Assembly (NCBI GenBank): GCA_900549955.1
Contig: URQH01000001.1
Coordinates: 62,001 to 126,000 of the forward strand
DNA from: an uncultured Eubacteriales bacterium
GTDB taxonomy: Bacteria; Bacillota; Clostridia; Christensenellales; CAG-138
Length of the DNA stretch: 64,000 nucleotides
Direction of reading: 5' to 3'
The notes under the pieces were generated by a model that ran no database searches, was not told the DNA's origin, and saw only the letters and a list, made by a program, of their open reading frames with translations. Positions 52,708-61,377 of this stretch are shown one piece after another. Every line of letters begins with the position of its first letter. Position 1 is the stretch's first letter. The position numbers and the translations under genes were made by a program.

Positions 52708-52995
52708 TCATTCACCGAAAAACATATCGAGGGAATCCATAAGCTCGTTTTCCTCACCGGACAATATTTCTGCTGGCGGCTTGTCTTGTACTTGTACCAC
52801 CAACATATCCCGAAAGCATTCCTTGATGATTTCTCGTATAATCTCCACCAAATCACCTTCCGTCTCAAAATACCTGTTGATTGACGAAATCACAGCTTTG
52901 TTTTTTGAGTCGGACAGGCCCTGCAAATGCTCCCAAGCCCTGCGGTCAGCTTCATTGTCCAAGTTGAATCGCAGACTCATCCGCTTGAGCCTCAT
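52708..52995 (-). CDS. ParR-like DNA-binding partner of the ParM homologue
   Basis: The 95-residue product starts MRLKRMSLRFNLDNEADRRA, a ribbon-helix-helix type beginning, then has an acidic helical C-terminal part ending in DSLDMFFGE. In plasmid and ICE partition pairs the ParR adaptor directly follows ParM, as here: its ATG overlaps the ParM stop by four bases. ParR binds the centromere-like repeats and the filament. No obvious centromere repeats are visible nearby, so its DNA target is unknown. Confidence 0.7.
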   Translation of the reverse strand: MRLKRMSLRFNLDNEADRRAWEHLQGLSDSKNKAVISSINRYFETEGDLVEIIREIIKECFRDMLVVQVQDKPPAEILSGEENELMDSLDMFFGE

Positions 52996-53918
52996 ACCTT
53001 ACCACCGCTTCGTAGAAGCTTCATTTCCAGCATTCGTTCGTAGCCTTTGGCTGTGGCGCAAATATCATCGTTTATAGTAATACGCTCTTCGTCATATTCG
53101 GCAAAGTTGCGGATCAGGCAGCCGCCGCCTCCAACGATATACAGTCTCATTAGCTTTGGGTCATAACCATAGTCCCGAAGTCTTTGAAAGATATCTGCCG
53201 TGTATTCCCGTGTGGTATCGGTAATAGTTTTCAAATACCCGCCGTCAATATCCGCCGTACCGAATCGAAGCACACGGGTGATCATTTCTTCAGGCGGCTC
53301 GGTATGATGAATTCGCATCAGATTTTCCCGTATTTCAAGCATACATTTGTGGGTGCCGAATTTTTCGGTATAGCATTTGGCGGGATTCGGCTTTTTGTCA
53401 TTGACGAACATCACATTTATAGTGCCGTTACCGATATCGCAGAGCATATTTACGCCGCTGAACTCTGAAAGGTTGTTGACAACGGCGGCAAAGCCTTGCG
53501 GATAAATATCTGCTCCGACAATACGGATATGGTATTCTTTGCCTCTAAAAGTGAAATCCACCGTTTCATTCTGCAAAAGGTATTGCCGGAATTCCTCTTT
53601 TTGTCCGCTTACCCAGGTGAGGGGAAGCCCTGCAGCAATGAAAACATCGGCGGAATACACCTTTGCGATATTCAGCTCCCGTGCAATCGCCGCAAGCGTT
53701 AAAACATAGTAATCCTCATCCAGCATTTTTTCAGGCATAAACGCTTTGTGCTCCACACCGATCAAATAATACCTCTCGTTCCAGACAAGCATATTGTCCT
53801 TAAAAACTGGCTCCTTATCATAGGCTGCAACTCCGGTGGGGAAACAGCAGTTTGCGGTTTTCATATTCCCGTATCCGTGGTCGATACCGATGATAAAGTT
53901 GTTATTAAATTTCTTCAT
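52992..53918 (-). CDS. ParM/StbA-like actin homologue
   Basis: The 308-residue product has the actin ATPase fold: phosphate 1 motif IIGIDHGYGNMKTAN at the start, phosphate 2 NMLCDIGNGTINVMFV and the adenosine motif LYIVGGGGCLIRNF. This is the ParM/StbA type used for partition of plasmids and circular element forms by dynamic filaments. The start at 53918 follows AAAAAAGGAG. It overlaps the upstream Cys-rich gene and the ParR-like gene, making a three-gene unit typical of Tn1549-like elements. Confidence 0.85.
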   Translation of the reverse strand: MKKFNNNFIIGIDHGYGNMKTANCCFPTGVAAYDKEPVFKDNMLVWNERYYLIGVEHKAFMPEKMLDEDYYVLTLAAIARELNIAKVYSADVFIAAGLPLTWVSGQKEEFRQYLLQNETVDFTFRGKEYHIRIVGADIYPQGFAAVVNNLSEFSGVNMLCDIGNGTINVMFVNDKKPNPAKCYTEKFGTHKCMLEIRENLMRIHHTEPPEEMITRVLRFGTADIDGGYLKTITDTTREYTADIFQRLRDYGYDPKLMRLYIVGGGGCLIRNFAEYDEERITINDDICATAKGYERMLEMKLLRSGGKV

Positions 53919-54156
53919 TTTGCATTTCTCCTTTTTTGTTGTAGTTCCGAATTTGTCTGTACAGTTCCTTATCAGCAGGTAATACCGCGTTTTTGAAATA
54001 GTTGCAGTAAACGCCAGAGCAACTGATAAGCTGTACACATTTGTGTGGCTCGCCGTCATCCAAAAGGATGCAGTTGCCACGGTCAAAGCAACTGCATAAT
54101 CGGCGCACCAATATCTTTACTCGTCCGATCTGCGACGGATGGATTTCCCAAACCAT
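53905..54156 (-). CDS. Cysteine-rich VLP-type protein of an integrative element
   Basis: The 83-residue product starts MVWEIHPSQIGRVKILVRRL and carries five cysteines, several in CSCFDRGNC and CSGVYCNYFKN, around a LPAD motif. It matches the Cys-rich VLP family of Tn1549/CTn elements, whose function is unknown. The start at 54156 follows AAAAAGGAGG; a frame from 54201 has weaker support. It ends inside the start of the ParM gene. Confidence 0.75.
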   Translation of the reverse strand: MVWEIHPSQIGRVKILVRRLCSCFDRGNCILLDDGEPHKCVQLISCSGVYCNYFKNAVLPADKELYRQIRNYNKKGEMQNEEI

Positions 54157-54228
54157 TGAAATTTTCCTCCTTTTTCGTATTTTGGGGCATAAAAATAACA
54201 CCTACCGATTTTCAATCAATAGGTGTTA

Positions 54229-55125
54229 TCAGATGATTTTCTTCCCGCTGAAGCCGAAATCTTCGCCGACGAACTTTTCATAGGCCAATCCTATTTTGCG
54301 AATACGCTTGTGAACGGCACTATGCGTTTTATATCCCAGCTTTTCCGCAATCTCCTCCAGCGTAACCCCTTCCATCCGCATTTCAAGAATCTGCATATCC
54401 TTTTTGCTGAGCGTTTTCATAAACTGGTCCACCAGAACCTGTGAAACTACATTTTCTTCCACATTCTGGGCTTTGTCCGGTTCCTCCCAATCCTGACCGT
54501 TATGACTCTCGGCATAGTTTTCCTGAAACTCTTCGAGGGAAACCGTCGGGTGCTTGGTACGGGTGTGATACCACTGGCGGTAGAAATCTATTTTCTGCCG
54601 ACTGTCCCGAAAATCGTAATCCTCAAAGCATCGGAATTCTTCAGCCGTTTGGATAACGGCATCCATATCATACTTTGTCATCACTCTTGGCACGATAAAC
54701 CGCAGATGAATATCGATTTCCGCTTCGGTGACAAACCCCAGATTGTCATTGCAGTTTTCGTACAGTTCCTTGACAGTCGGGATTATCCCTACATCGGTCA
54801 GTTCCTTGATCCAGTAATCCGGCTGATGGGCGAACTTCCAGGCAGGGTCGTAACCGGAATAGATCTCCATATACTCGTCAAAGCCCATATAACACCACAC
54901 CATATACGCTGTTGCGTCAATAATCAAAAGCAAAAACAAGTCGCTTTCGATAAACTCGCAGGCTTTCCGGCTTGTAAAGACCATCTGGGGATTACGGGGA
55001 ATCGAGTTGAGCTCAGTGCCGCATTTCTGCAAAATGCTTTTGGGGATAAAATAGTAAAACGGAAGATACTCCAGATTCCGAAACGGCGTGACCGAACCGT
55101 CCGGCCTTGTTATTTTTAACGGCAT
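54229..55125 (-). CDS. Element protein with C-terminal sigma-70 region 4-like HTH
   Basis: The 298-residue product has an N-terminal part of unknown fold and a C-terminal HTH (LSKKDMQILEMRMEGVTLEE, then IAEKLGYKTHSAVHKRIRKI), as in sigma region 4 and related regulators. Such proteins occur at the replication and regulation end of Tn1549-type elements. It may regulate this remnant's genes. AAAGGAGGCGAAG precedes the ATG, and there are about 70 bases before the Cys-rich gene. Confidence 0.7.
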   Translation of the reverse strand: MPLKITRPDGSVTPFRNLEYLPFYYFIPKSILQKCGTELNSIPRNPQMVFTSRKACEFIESDLFLLLIIDATAYMVWCYMGFDEYMEIYSGYDPAWKFAHQPDYWIKELTDVGIIPTVKELYENCNDNLGFVTEAEIDIHLRFIVPRVMTKYDMDAVIQTAEEFRCFEDYDFRDSRQKIDFYRQWYHTRTKHPTVSLEEFQENYAESHNGQDWEEPDKAQNVEENVVSQVLVDQFMKTLSKKDMQILEMRMEGVTLEEIAEKLGYKTHSAVHKRIRKIGLAYEKFVGEDFGFSGKKII

Positions 55126-55265
55126 TTTCTTCGCCTCCTTTCCAGAGGATAGTGTCCTCTATTTTTATTCGACATAATCAATGCTGAATTGTTCCTATTT
55201 TCCAAAATCATTTTATCATATTTTATGTCCCATAAAAATCCCTTTGTGCCGGAAAGCAAGAAAAG

Positions 55266-55346
55266 TCATCCCATAGCCGTCAAACAACCATCTTCTGCAA
55301 ATTCCGTTTGAAACTCTACCAGTTCTGCACATTCCTTAATTGGCAT
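55266..55346 (-). CDS. Small frame, 26 residues, possible remnant
   Basis: ATG 55346 opens a frame encoding MPIKECAELVEFQTEFAEDG and six more residues before TGA. The inverted repeat ends nine bases upstream, where a ribosome-binding site would lie, and none is seen. It may be the start of a lost gene or a leader peptide. Confidence 0.25.
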   Translation of the reverse strand: MPIKECAELVEFQTEFAEDGCLTAMG

Positions 55347-55354
55347 AATGAATC

Positions 55355-55393
55355 ACCCCATCTGTTAGATAGTAACTGTCTAACAGATGGGGT
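55355..55393. repeat. Perfect 15-bp inverted repeat, candidate operator
   Basis: ACCCCATCTGTTAGA (55355-55369) and its reverse complement (55379-55393) flank a 9-base spacer. On the plus strand GCAGTTTAAAAAAA follows. It may be an operator, a terminator, or the end of an inserted element. Confidence 0.65.
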
Positions 55394-55533
55394 GCAGTTT
55401 AAAAAAAGCGTGATCACGGCACTTTTGTTTGCAATGTGATCCAAACCACGCTCACTTATGCAATGCCCACAGAGCATAAAACAGTCCCGAAATCAATTTT
55501 CCATAAGTAGTGTGCAAACACAGCTTATTTCAT

Positions 55534-56076
55534 TTATTTAGATATATTAATGCTGGCTATTATAGCCTGAACATCTACGTCGTCAAGACTGATCTTCTCT
55601 CCGTTTTCAAGACAAATCATAAGCTGGATCTGCCCTTCACCGTATTCTCCTGTCCAAAGCATTGCGATAGGAGTATCTAAGCTTTTTGCCGTGAAGCCCT
55701 TCCAGGTATAGTCTCCGAGCGTAATGGGCTCAAGATCTGCACCTTCATCATAATAATCTTTCGAAGGCTCAAACATCGGATTATCAGGCCCATAATAACT
55801 TATCATAACATAAGGTGTTGAGAACTGATCCCACTCACTCTTTGCGCCTTTATAGATTTGAATCACATTGGGATCATAACCTTCCTCATACTCATCAAAG
55901 AAATCTACGCCGTGAAAGCCCATCCATCCGTCGGGAACAAGCGCACTGACATTTCCGCCATCAAAGGTTTCCCCTTTAATATCCGCAGGATCAGTTGCAG
56001 CAGGGGCGCCGGAACATCCGGCGAGAATCACTGTTAATAATACAGTTACAAGTATAGATACAATATTTTTTTTCAT
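55534..56076 (-). CDS. Secreted lipoprotein, unknown function
   Basis: The 180-residue product has a lipoprotein signal (lipobox VILAGC, Cys at about residue 21) and an extracellular domain that begins with GNVSALVPDGWMGFHGVDF, resembling small surface lipoproteins of clostridia that carry a PsbP/DcrB-like fold (low confidence). No enzyme motif is seen. It is the last gene of the minus-strand cluster that starts at 62024. ACAGGAGGAATACT precedes the ATG. Confidence 0.65.
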   Translation of the reverse strand: MKKNIVSILVTVLLTVILAGCSGAPAATDPADIKGETFDGGNVSALVPDGWMGFHGVDFFDEYEEGYDPNVIQIYKGAKSEWDQFSTPYVMISYYGPDNPMFEPSKDYYDEGADLEPITLGDYTWKGFTAKSLDTPIAMLWTGEYGEGQIQLMICLENGEKISLDDVDVQAIIASINISK

Positions 56077-56160
56077 AGTATTCCTCCTGTTTTGTTAATA
56101 GTTGTTTTGCTCAATTTTTACTTCCCAATAGGTAAAATCCGATGTTTTTGTCAAACTGGA

Positions 56161-56568
56161 TCAGATTTTTTCCAAAAGAACCATTTCGTAATTGTACAGC
56201 AGACAGCCGTCTTCGGTTACCTTGATTTCCGCAAATGGGTCGACTTTTTCTCCGAAAACTTCGCCCTCTGTCTTTGTGTCATAGTAGAACTTCCCGTTTT
56301 CTTCTTTCCAAGTGGTACTCTCAATAACAGCATAGCCGTCTTCGCGCACAACGACCCCATGCTCGGCCGCTTCAGCTTTCATTTCCTCGGGCACAAACAT
56401 AAGTGTATTGAGGGAACCGTCATCGGCAAATTCTGTCCTGCATTGCATTATCCGGCCAAATTCTTCAAACTGCTTGTCATCCGGCAAATTACCGGGTGTA
56501 AAGACCAGCTCGCCGTCCGGTGACGGCAGGCGCATTTCTTTCACTTTCCAAATTCCACGGATATCCAT
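56161..56568 (-). CDS. Small cytoplasmic protein, unknown function
   Basis: The 135-residue product starts MDIRGIWKVKEMRLPSPDGE, has no signal peptide or membrane helix, and looks beta-rich with repeated short acidic turns, like a small lipocalin-type barrel. GIWKVKE at the start and YYDTKTEGEVFGEKVDPFAE near the end are the most distinctive segments. I do not know the family. GAGGAGAAAAC precedes the ATG. It lies in the same run of minus-strand genes as its neighbours. Confidence 0.55.
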   Translation of the reverse strand: MDIRGIWKVKEMRLPSPDGELVFTPGNLPDDKQFEEFGRIMQCRTEFADDGSLNTLMFVPEEMKAEAAEHGVVVREDGYAVIESTTWKEENGKFYYDTKTEGEVFGEKVDPFAEIKVTEDGCLLYNYEMVLLEKI

Positions 56569-56646
56569 TTTGTTTTCTCCTCATTAAATTTAGGTTTATT
56601 TTGGAAAAAGGCTTGCCGGAACAAGCCTTTTTCCGGGTATGGATGA

Positions 56647-57069
56647 TCATGCAATGTACTCTTTTTTGTTGAATCCAGCGCCGATGATGTAAAGAACAGG
56701 TAAAACAAGACCAAGCAGCAGAGAGAATACGCTGAAAGAACCGCCGCCAACAGAATTCAGTATGGTGCCTACAACGCAAAGTACCGCTACAATGACGCCC
56801 CACACCATGCAAGTTCCGGCCTTTTCCGGTTTCTTGCAGTTTTTTACGCCAATAATTCCGGCAATTAACTGTGCAACCGCACTGACAATCATCAGTGCAA
56901 CGGAGGCATAAAGCATTGCCGACGAAATTTCTCCGTCACTGATATACGCAAGAGCGGCAACGCCAAGTGCTGCGATGATCCCCAGAATAATCGAAATTCC
57001 TCCGCCGATGATCATTAAAATACCTGTCACTTTCAAGAAACCTGAGCCTTTTGTTTTTGCTGTTGTCAT
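56647..57069 (-). CDS. Small four-helix membrane protein
   Basis: The 140-residue product has a short basic start (MTTAKTKGSGFLKVTG) and four hydrophobic helices: ILMIIGGGISIILGIIAALG, a helix around MLYASVALMIVSAV, MVWGVIVAVLCVVGTIL and the C-terminal LLLGLVLPVLYIIGAGF. It resembles DUF-type membrane proteins with no known role. TTAGGAGGTC precedes the ATG. As part of this cluster it may be a membrane partner for the zinc-ribbon and TPM proteins; that is a guess. Confidence 0.6.
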   Translation of the reverse strand: MTTAKTKGSGFLKVTGILMIIGGGISIILGIIAALGVAALAYISDGEISSAMLYASVALMIVSAVAQLIAGIIGVKNCKKPEKAGTCMVWGVIVAVLCVVGTILNSVGGGSFSVFSLLLGLVLPVLYIIGAGFNKKEYIA

Positions 57070-57161
57070 TGTTAAGACCTCCTAAAATAAGTTTTTATCT
57101 AAAACGGTTAAACGCCGTTTTATTTGATGTAATCGGATAAGCTATCCTAAAATTTTTTTGA

Positions 57162-57731
57162 TTAAGCCCACGGATCGGCAGCTTTCGGTGTGCGCACGCC
57201 GGTCAGCAGATACTGTTCCCACAAAAACCATTTGCCGTCGGAACCGCGCTGGCGCATTTTGATAGGACGGGGATCATCCGCACCGCCACAGGGAATAAAT
57301 AGTTTTATATAACCCTGCTCCTCACTGGAAACGTGGTTGCTTTCGATGATGATAGTGTACGGCTCGGAAGGGGTGTAGTTATTGTCCGGTGTGGAACCGG
57401 TGAAATAAGTGAACGGCAGATAGGTCTTTCCGTCGCGGAAACGGTCGTTCAGGAAAGAAATGTCCTGTCCGTTCAGCGGACGCGGACCGCGCAGCCAGTT
57501 GAGCATTTCCGTCCCGATGTTCCGGTCCGCTGCGTAGGCGCAGAGAGCGAGGACGGTGAGTGCTGCCGTTTTGAAAGGCGTGTCGAGGCTCGCTTCGGGC
57601 AGCGCCTGCATTTCAGCGAGGCTTTCCGGCAGCGAAGTAAAGGTGAATGTCTCACGCTTGTTGCCGAGGGACTGTGCGGCGGAATTGACCGCCTGCTGGG
57701 CTGTGCTTTTCAGTTTGTCAAAGATTCCCAT
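57162..57731 (-). CDS. DUF6935-like protein with an N-terminal amphipathic segment
   Basis: The 189-residue product begins MGIFDKLKSTAQQAVNSAAQ, an amphipathic helix of the kind that can lie on a membrane, followed by a globular domain (PFKTAALTVLALCAYAADRN, then YTIIIESNHVSSEEQGYIKL). It matches the DUF6935 family from memory. The start at 57731 follows AAGGAGGAATATACA. It stands between a small membrane protein and a lipoprotein in the cluster. The function is unknown; an envelope-related role would fit the context. Confidence 0.6.
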   Translation of the reverse strand: MGIFDKLKSTAQQAVNSAAQSLGNKRETFTFTSLPESLAEMQALPEASLDTPFKTAALTVLALCAYAADRNIGTEMLNWLRGPRPLNGQDISFLNDRFRDGKTYLPFTYFTGSTPDNNYTPSEPYTIIIESNHVSSEEQGYIKLFIPCGGADDPRPIKMRQRGSDGKWFLWEQYLLTGVRTPKAADPWA

Positions 57732-57753
57732 TGTATATTCCTCCTTAACCATT

Positions 57754-58653
57754 TCATTCCGCTTCTTCGCGGACATAAATCGTGTAATCGGTTCCGTCTC
57801 CCGGATATTCATACGGCTGGGTACAGGCTTCGTCGAGATAGGCCGTACTCCATGGACAGTAATCATCAACATTAAATTCCCAGTTGGCGGGGATCTGGTA
57901 GCTCTCGGTCGCATCTTCGTCGAGGAAGTTGAGGGTGATGGTCCGCAGATCGCCCTGCCAGGCTGTGACGGTTTCCGGCAGTTCCACTTCGTCCCCATAG
58001 CGTAAGGTGATTATCGAAAGGGATTCGTCGCTGTCGTTAATCCGCTCGATGGTTTTCAGGGCAAGGGTCTCGCTGTCGACGGTGTAGACGATATCGACGT
58101 CGTCGTAGTCGGCGGATTCGATGTAGAAGACCGTTTCGCCGCCGCCGCTTTCCATAAAGATCAGCTCGTCATCTTCGGTGGGGAGGAGCGTATCGCCGAC
58201 AAAATCATCGAGCCATTCGGGCATGATCTCGATGGGCCAGGCGGTCATCCGGTCGGGCTCATCCGGGTGGGGATAGTAGATGAATTCATTGTAATATCCG
58301 CTCATATTGTAGTCGTGCCAGAGGGTATAGCCGGTATGCGTTTCAATGATATAGGTGTAGGCGCCGAAGCCGTCCGGATAGTCTTCGGTGTAGACAACGG
58401 TGTCGTACTGCGAGAAAAGGTTGGAGAGAAGGTTTCCTTCCTGCAGGCTCTCCAGCGTGATCTCCTGGTCTGATGTGCTGCCGCCAGTGGAGGCAGACTC
58501 ATCCTCAGCAGAACTCAATTCTTCCACCGAAGAGGACTTTTCCCCATTCCCGGTAATGTTGATTTCACCAGAGCTGGTGATTTTCCCCTCACACCCAGTA
58601 AAGCACGAGGCAGCCACTGCTACCATTATCAAAAGTGTGATAATCTTTTTCAT
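57754..58653 (-). CDS. Secreted lipoprotein, unknown function
   Basis: The 299-residue product has a lipoprotein signal (lipobox SCFTGC, Cys at about residue 21), a Ser/Glu-rich linker and a large acidic extracellular domain (VVYTEDYPDGFGAYTYIIET and the C-terminal YPGDGTDYTIYVREEAE). I do not recognise the domain. The start at 58653 follows AGGAGGATTTTT; the longer upstream frame is unlikely. It lies 13 bases after the TPM-domain gene, so they are co-transcribed. Confidence 0.7.
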   Translation of the reverse strand: MKKIITLLIMVAVAASCFTGCEGKITSSGEINITGNGEKSSSVEELSSAEDESASTGGSTSDQEITLESLQEGNLLSNLFSQYDTVVYTEDYPDGFGAYTYIIETHTGYTLWHDYNMSGYYNEFIYYPHPDEPDRMTAWPIEIMPEWLDDFVGDTLLPTEDDELIFMESGGGETVFYIESADYDDVDIVYTVDSETLALKTIERINDSDESLSIITLRYGDEVELPETVTAWQGDLRTITLNFLDEDATESYQIPANWEFNVDDYCPWSTAYLDEACTQPYEYPGDGTDYTIYVREEAE

Positions 58654-58666
58654 AAAAATCCTCCTA

Positions 58667-59482
58667 TTAAAATTTTCCACCACCTCCGCCGTGAGTCGAG
58701 CCGGAAGAAGAAGTGTGCGTACTGCTACCCGAAGAACTGTTGTTTTTCGGCTTTGCCGTGCGCGTGACAGTATTGTACAGGAACAGATCACGGCTTTCTG
58801 TAATATTCAGACTGCCGTTCTTCATATAGTTGCTTGCCGCTGCCTGAAAGCGAACCGTCTTGAGCTTGGATTTCATATTCCCAACAATAATGAAGGACAG
58901 GCATACACCCACCGCAATCGAAATCGGGATCCAAATCAGAGAAAGCGGCTCTTTGGGCAGATTATGCGAATCGTAGGGATCGCCACTTCTTGCCTGTGTG
59001 ATGAAATCGTCGCAAAGCCCGACGAATTTGTCAAAGGCTTCTGAAAAATCACCATCGGACAGGTCCTCTTTGATCTGCTCACCGATATATTGGATTCCCG
59101 CGTCGGTAAATACCGTAATTCCGTAGCCGCATGTGGATATGTACCAATCATTGTCCTCCATGCTGATAAGGAGCAGCGCACCGTCCCTGTCTTCCCCATA
59201 GCCGAAATCGCAATAATCGTAAATATCGTCTGCATAGTCACGGGGCGCCAGTCCTTCCAACGTGTCTGTCGTCAGTACGACAATCTCCATTTTCTGACGC
59301 TCGCACAGCTCATCAAGCTTTTCTAAAAGCGCAGCTTCTTCGCTGTCGGAAAGCAGATCCGCCAGATCCTGAACGCGCTCATATTCGCTTGCAAAGCCGT
59401 CCGCCTGTGCAGCAAAAGCGGGCACTGACACACAAAGGCCGATAACAAGGGAAAGCAGAATCAACAGTATTTTCTTTTTCAT
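58667..59482 (-). CDS. TPM-domain membrane protein (YdjH-like)
   Basis: The 271-residue product has a signal peptide, a TPM domain (about 30-155, with VQDLADLLSDSEEAALLEKL and GYGEDRDGALLLISMEDNDW), a membrane helix (IWIPISIAVGVCLSFIIVG) and a cytoplasmic tail ending in Gly-rich GSTHGGGGGKF. TPM proteins of this layout, including B. subtilis YdjH, work with a zinc-ribbon membrane protein and an SPFH protein in membrane stress. Here the zinc-ribbon partner lies 13 bases upstream. AAGGAGGGATACGG precedes the ATG. Confidence 0.82.
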   Translation of the reverse strand: MKKKILLILLSLVIGLCVSVPAFAAQADGFASEYERVQDLADLLSDSEEAALLEKLDELCERQKMEIVVLTTDTLEGLAPRDYADDIYDYCDFGYGEDRDGALLLISMEDNDWYISTCGYGITVFTDAGIQYIGEQIKEDLSDGDFSEAFDKFVGLCDDFITQARSGDPYDSHNLPKEPLSLIWIPISIAVGVCLSFIIVGNMKSKLKTVRFQAAASNYMKNGSLNITESRDLFLYNTVTRTAKPKNNSSSGSSTHTSSSGSTHGGGGGKF

Positions 59483-59495
59483 TCCGTATCCCTCC

Positions 59496-60590
59496 TTATA
59501 TAAGCCCGATCAGGTGCAAAAGCCATGCACCGCCGTAAGTTACTGCCGCGAAAATCGCCGCCAGCATAATCGTCCAGAGAGCTGCAGCCGCTTTGTCCAC
59601 CGGCAGATCGCCGACAAACTTTCCGGTCTGTCCGTTCATGGCAAAGGTATATTGATTGCCGTTCCAGGTTGTATTGAGAAGCCAAACGGGATAAAGCGCA
59701 TAACGGGCTTTCCCGCCATGGAACTGCACACTGCTGTTTTCCGCCGTCACGGTGGAGTATCCTTTTACCGTTTTGGCAAAGGCTTCCTCGGTGGAACGCT
59801 TGACTCGCTGGTTGGCGCGGTCAATGCTCTCCTCGGCGTCTACATCGTATTTATCTGCCAGATATCCGGCAAGATAAGCCGTTTGGAAATCCATAGCTTC
59901 CGAAAAATTATACGGCTCTATGGACTCCATCAGATCGTCCGCCATTTTAGACGAACCGTCTACCGGCACGTGTTCAAAACCGACGCTGCCGCCTCTATGT
60001 ACCATAAAATGGCTGGTCTCGGTGTAATTATAGTCGCTGTCGCTCCATGTGCGGGTTTTAGTGGCACGGTAGCGTACCTGTGCGTTCACATCCGTATCAA
60101 ACAACCAGAACGGAACGTAGATCCCTTTGATTTCGTCGATATGGTTCTGATCCTTGAAGATTTTTGGCAAAAAGCGTTTTCCTGTAAGATGCTTCTTCAG
60201 TCCCTCTTTAGCCGCCTTTTTATCCAGCTTAAACGGAATGACAAGGTCGGGCTTAAGAGCACCTGAAAACTGTCCCATCATCACCACAGGGTTGCCGCAA
60301 AACGGACAGGAGGTAGCCGCCGTGTTTTCATCGCCCACAATTTCACCACCGCAGGACTTGCATACATAGGAGCGAAGCCCGTCTGCTTCACCTTCCTGCC
60401 ACTGGGCTCCGGCGGTGCTCTCCCAGCTCATATCATCCGACGCTTCATTCTTCAGCACGCTGTCATAATCGGCCAGTGTTTCCATTTCAAATTCCGTGTC
60501 ACAAAAGGGACATTTCATTTTCTGGAGCGTGCTGTCAAAGGCTATCGCACCGCCGCAGCATGGGCATTTATATTCCTGCAAGGTTTGCAT
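59496..60590 (-). CDS. Zinc-ribbon membrane protein (YdjG-like)
   Basis: The 364-residue product has an N-terminal TFIIB-like zinc ribbon (YKCPCCGGAIAFDSTLQKMK with CPFC), a second ribbon (CKSCGGEIVGD, CPFCGNPV), a long soluble part with YVPFWLFDTDVNAQVRYRAT, and a C-terminal membrane helix. This matches B. subtilis YdjG, encoded with pspA-like ydjF, TPM ydjH and SPFH ydjI. AAAGGAG precedes the ATG, and the TPM gene follows directly. The conserved pair suggests an envelope-stress role. Confidence 0.8.
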   Translation of the reverse strand: MQTLQEYKCPCCGGAIAFDSTLQKMKCPFCDTEFEMETLADYDSVLKNEASDDMSWESTAGAQWQEGEADGLRSYVCKSCGGEIVGDENTAATSCPFCGNPVVMMGQFSGALKPDLVIPFKLDKKAAKEGLKKHLTGKRFLPKIFKDQNHIDEIKGIYVPFWLFDTDVNAQVRYRATKTRTWSDSDYNYTETSHFMVHRGGSVGFEHVPVDGSSKMADDLMESIEPYNFSEAMDFQTAYLAGYLADKYDVDAEESIDRANQRVKRSTEEAFAKTVKGYSTVTAENSSVQFHGGKARYALYPVWLLNTTWNGNQYTFAMNGQTGKFVGDLPVDKAAAALWTIMLAAIFAAVTYGGAWLLHLIGLI

Positions 60591-60615
60591 AGAAAAACTC
60601 CTTTCTCAAAGAATG

Positions 60616-60942
60616 TTATCCGTTGAATGCCGCAAGCGCCGCATCCGCCCTTTGAATCCACTCGGTACGATCTCCGTAGATTGCCGCATCCAAGGAGTTG
60701 ATTGCCTGTTCCGCTTTGGCTTCGGCGTCGGCCTCTCCTCTCACCGCGGCATGAAATCCTACGGTGATATCCTTTACCGCAGCCATCTGCTGCTTCCATA
60801 CATTCGCGGCGTTTCCGAGTGTATTCTGTATGCCGAACAACGTATCAAAGTATTTTTTCATCTTTTCATACTCCTTGATGTTGTTCATGGTGAGAACAAA
60901 CTCGTAAAGTCCCTCGGTATTGATAAAGCCAAGCCGTGCCAT
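60616..60942 (-). CDS. Small helical protein, unknown function, possibly frameshifted from a lipoprotein signal
   Basis: From ATG 60942 the 108-residue product starts MARLGFINTEGLYEFVLTMN and is mainly helical (GNAANVWKQQMAAVKDITVG, then AEAKAEQAINSLDAAIYG). The ribosome-binding site is weak. A separate short frame just upstream (60959-61042) encodes a lipobox-type signal ending LLAGCEKRR. Removing one A near 60965 would join the two frames as LLAGCENGDK. The gene may therefore be a frameshifted lipoprotein, or the true start may be at 60942. Confidence 0.5.
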   Translation of the reverse strand: MARLGFINTEGLYEFVLTMNNIKEYEKMKKYFDTLFGIQNTLGNAANVWKQQMAAVKDITVGFHAAVRGEADAEAKAEQAINSLDAAIYGDRTEWIQRADAALAAFNG

Positions 60943-60958
60943 GGATTTTTTCTCGGTC

Positions 60959-61042
60959 TTATCGCCGTTTCTCACATCCTGCCAACAATGCAAAGCAGAG
61001 CAACCAAACGACCAGAAAAGGCCAACTGTTGCGCGCTTTCAT
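60959..61042 (-). other. Orphan lipoprotein signal sequence out of frame with the next gene
   Basis: ATG 61042 opens a frame encoding MKARNSWPFLVVWLLCFALL, then AGCEKRR and a stop. It has a basic start, a hydrophobic core and a lipobox-like LLAGC but no mature protein. A one-base change in the A-run near 60965 would fuse it to the downstream protein. Confidence 0.4.
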
Positions 61043-61377
61043 TTTTTCACCAACTTTCATTTTCATGACTATGTTCGTGGCATATATCAGCTGCTTTGGC
61101 TTCTGTATTTCCAAATCAGCAGGTGATGTAATTATCATTAATATTCCATTGCTGACTTCCTTTTTTGAATTAGGGATTGATATATCATTGTGTGTGCAGC
61201 AGGAGAGTCTTTATCATTTTTCCTTTCTCCTTGCGGCAGTTATCGTTTTCACAAATAATTTTTATTATGTTTTCATCCGCGACTTTCGGCAAATACCGTA
61301 GCTTTTGTTATCTGTTCTGTCGCAGATCTTACAACTGACAGAATAACTACTTTCTCCAAATCGGATTGCCGTCTATC
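61043..61377. other. AT-rich gap, no gene seen
   Basis: No convincing frame, promoter or repeat is visible in these 335 bases between the DZR-protein gene and the small helical protein. Short plus-strand frames exist but have no ribosome-binding sites. Confidence 0.4.

Larger units (their letters stand above)
55126..55533. other. AT-rich intergenic stretch with a small frame and an inverted repeat
   Basis: This gap of about 400 bases holds a 26-codon minus-strand frame (55266-55346) and, just upstream of it, a perfect inverted repeat. No larger gene or clear promoter is seen. It forms the edge between the element remnant and the lipoprotein cluster. Confidence 0.5.
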
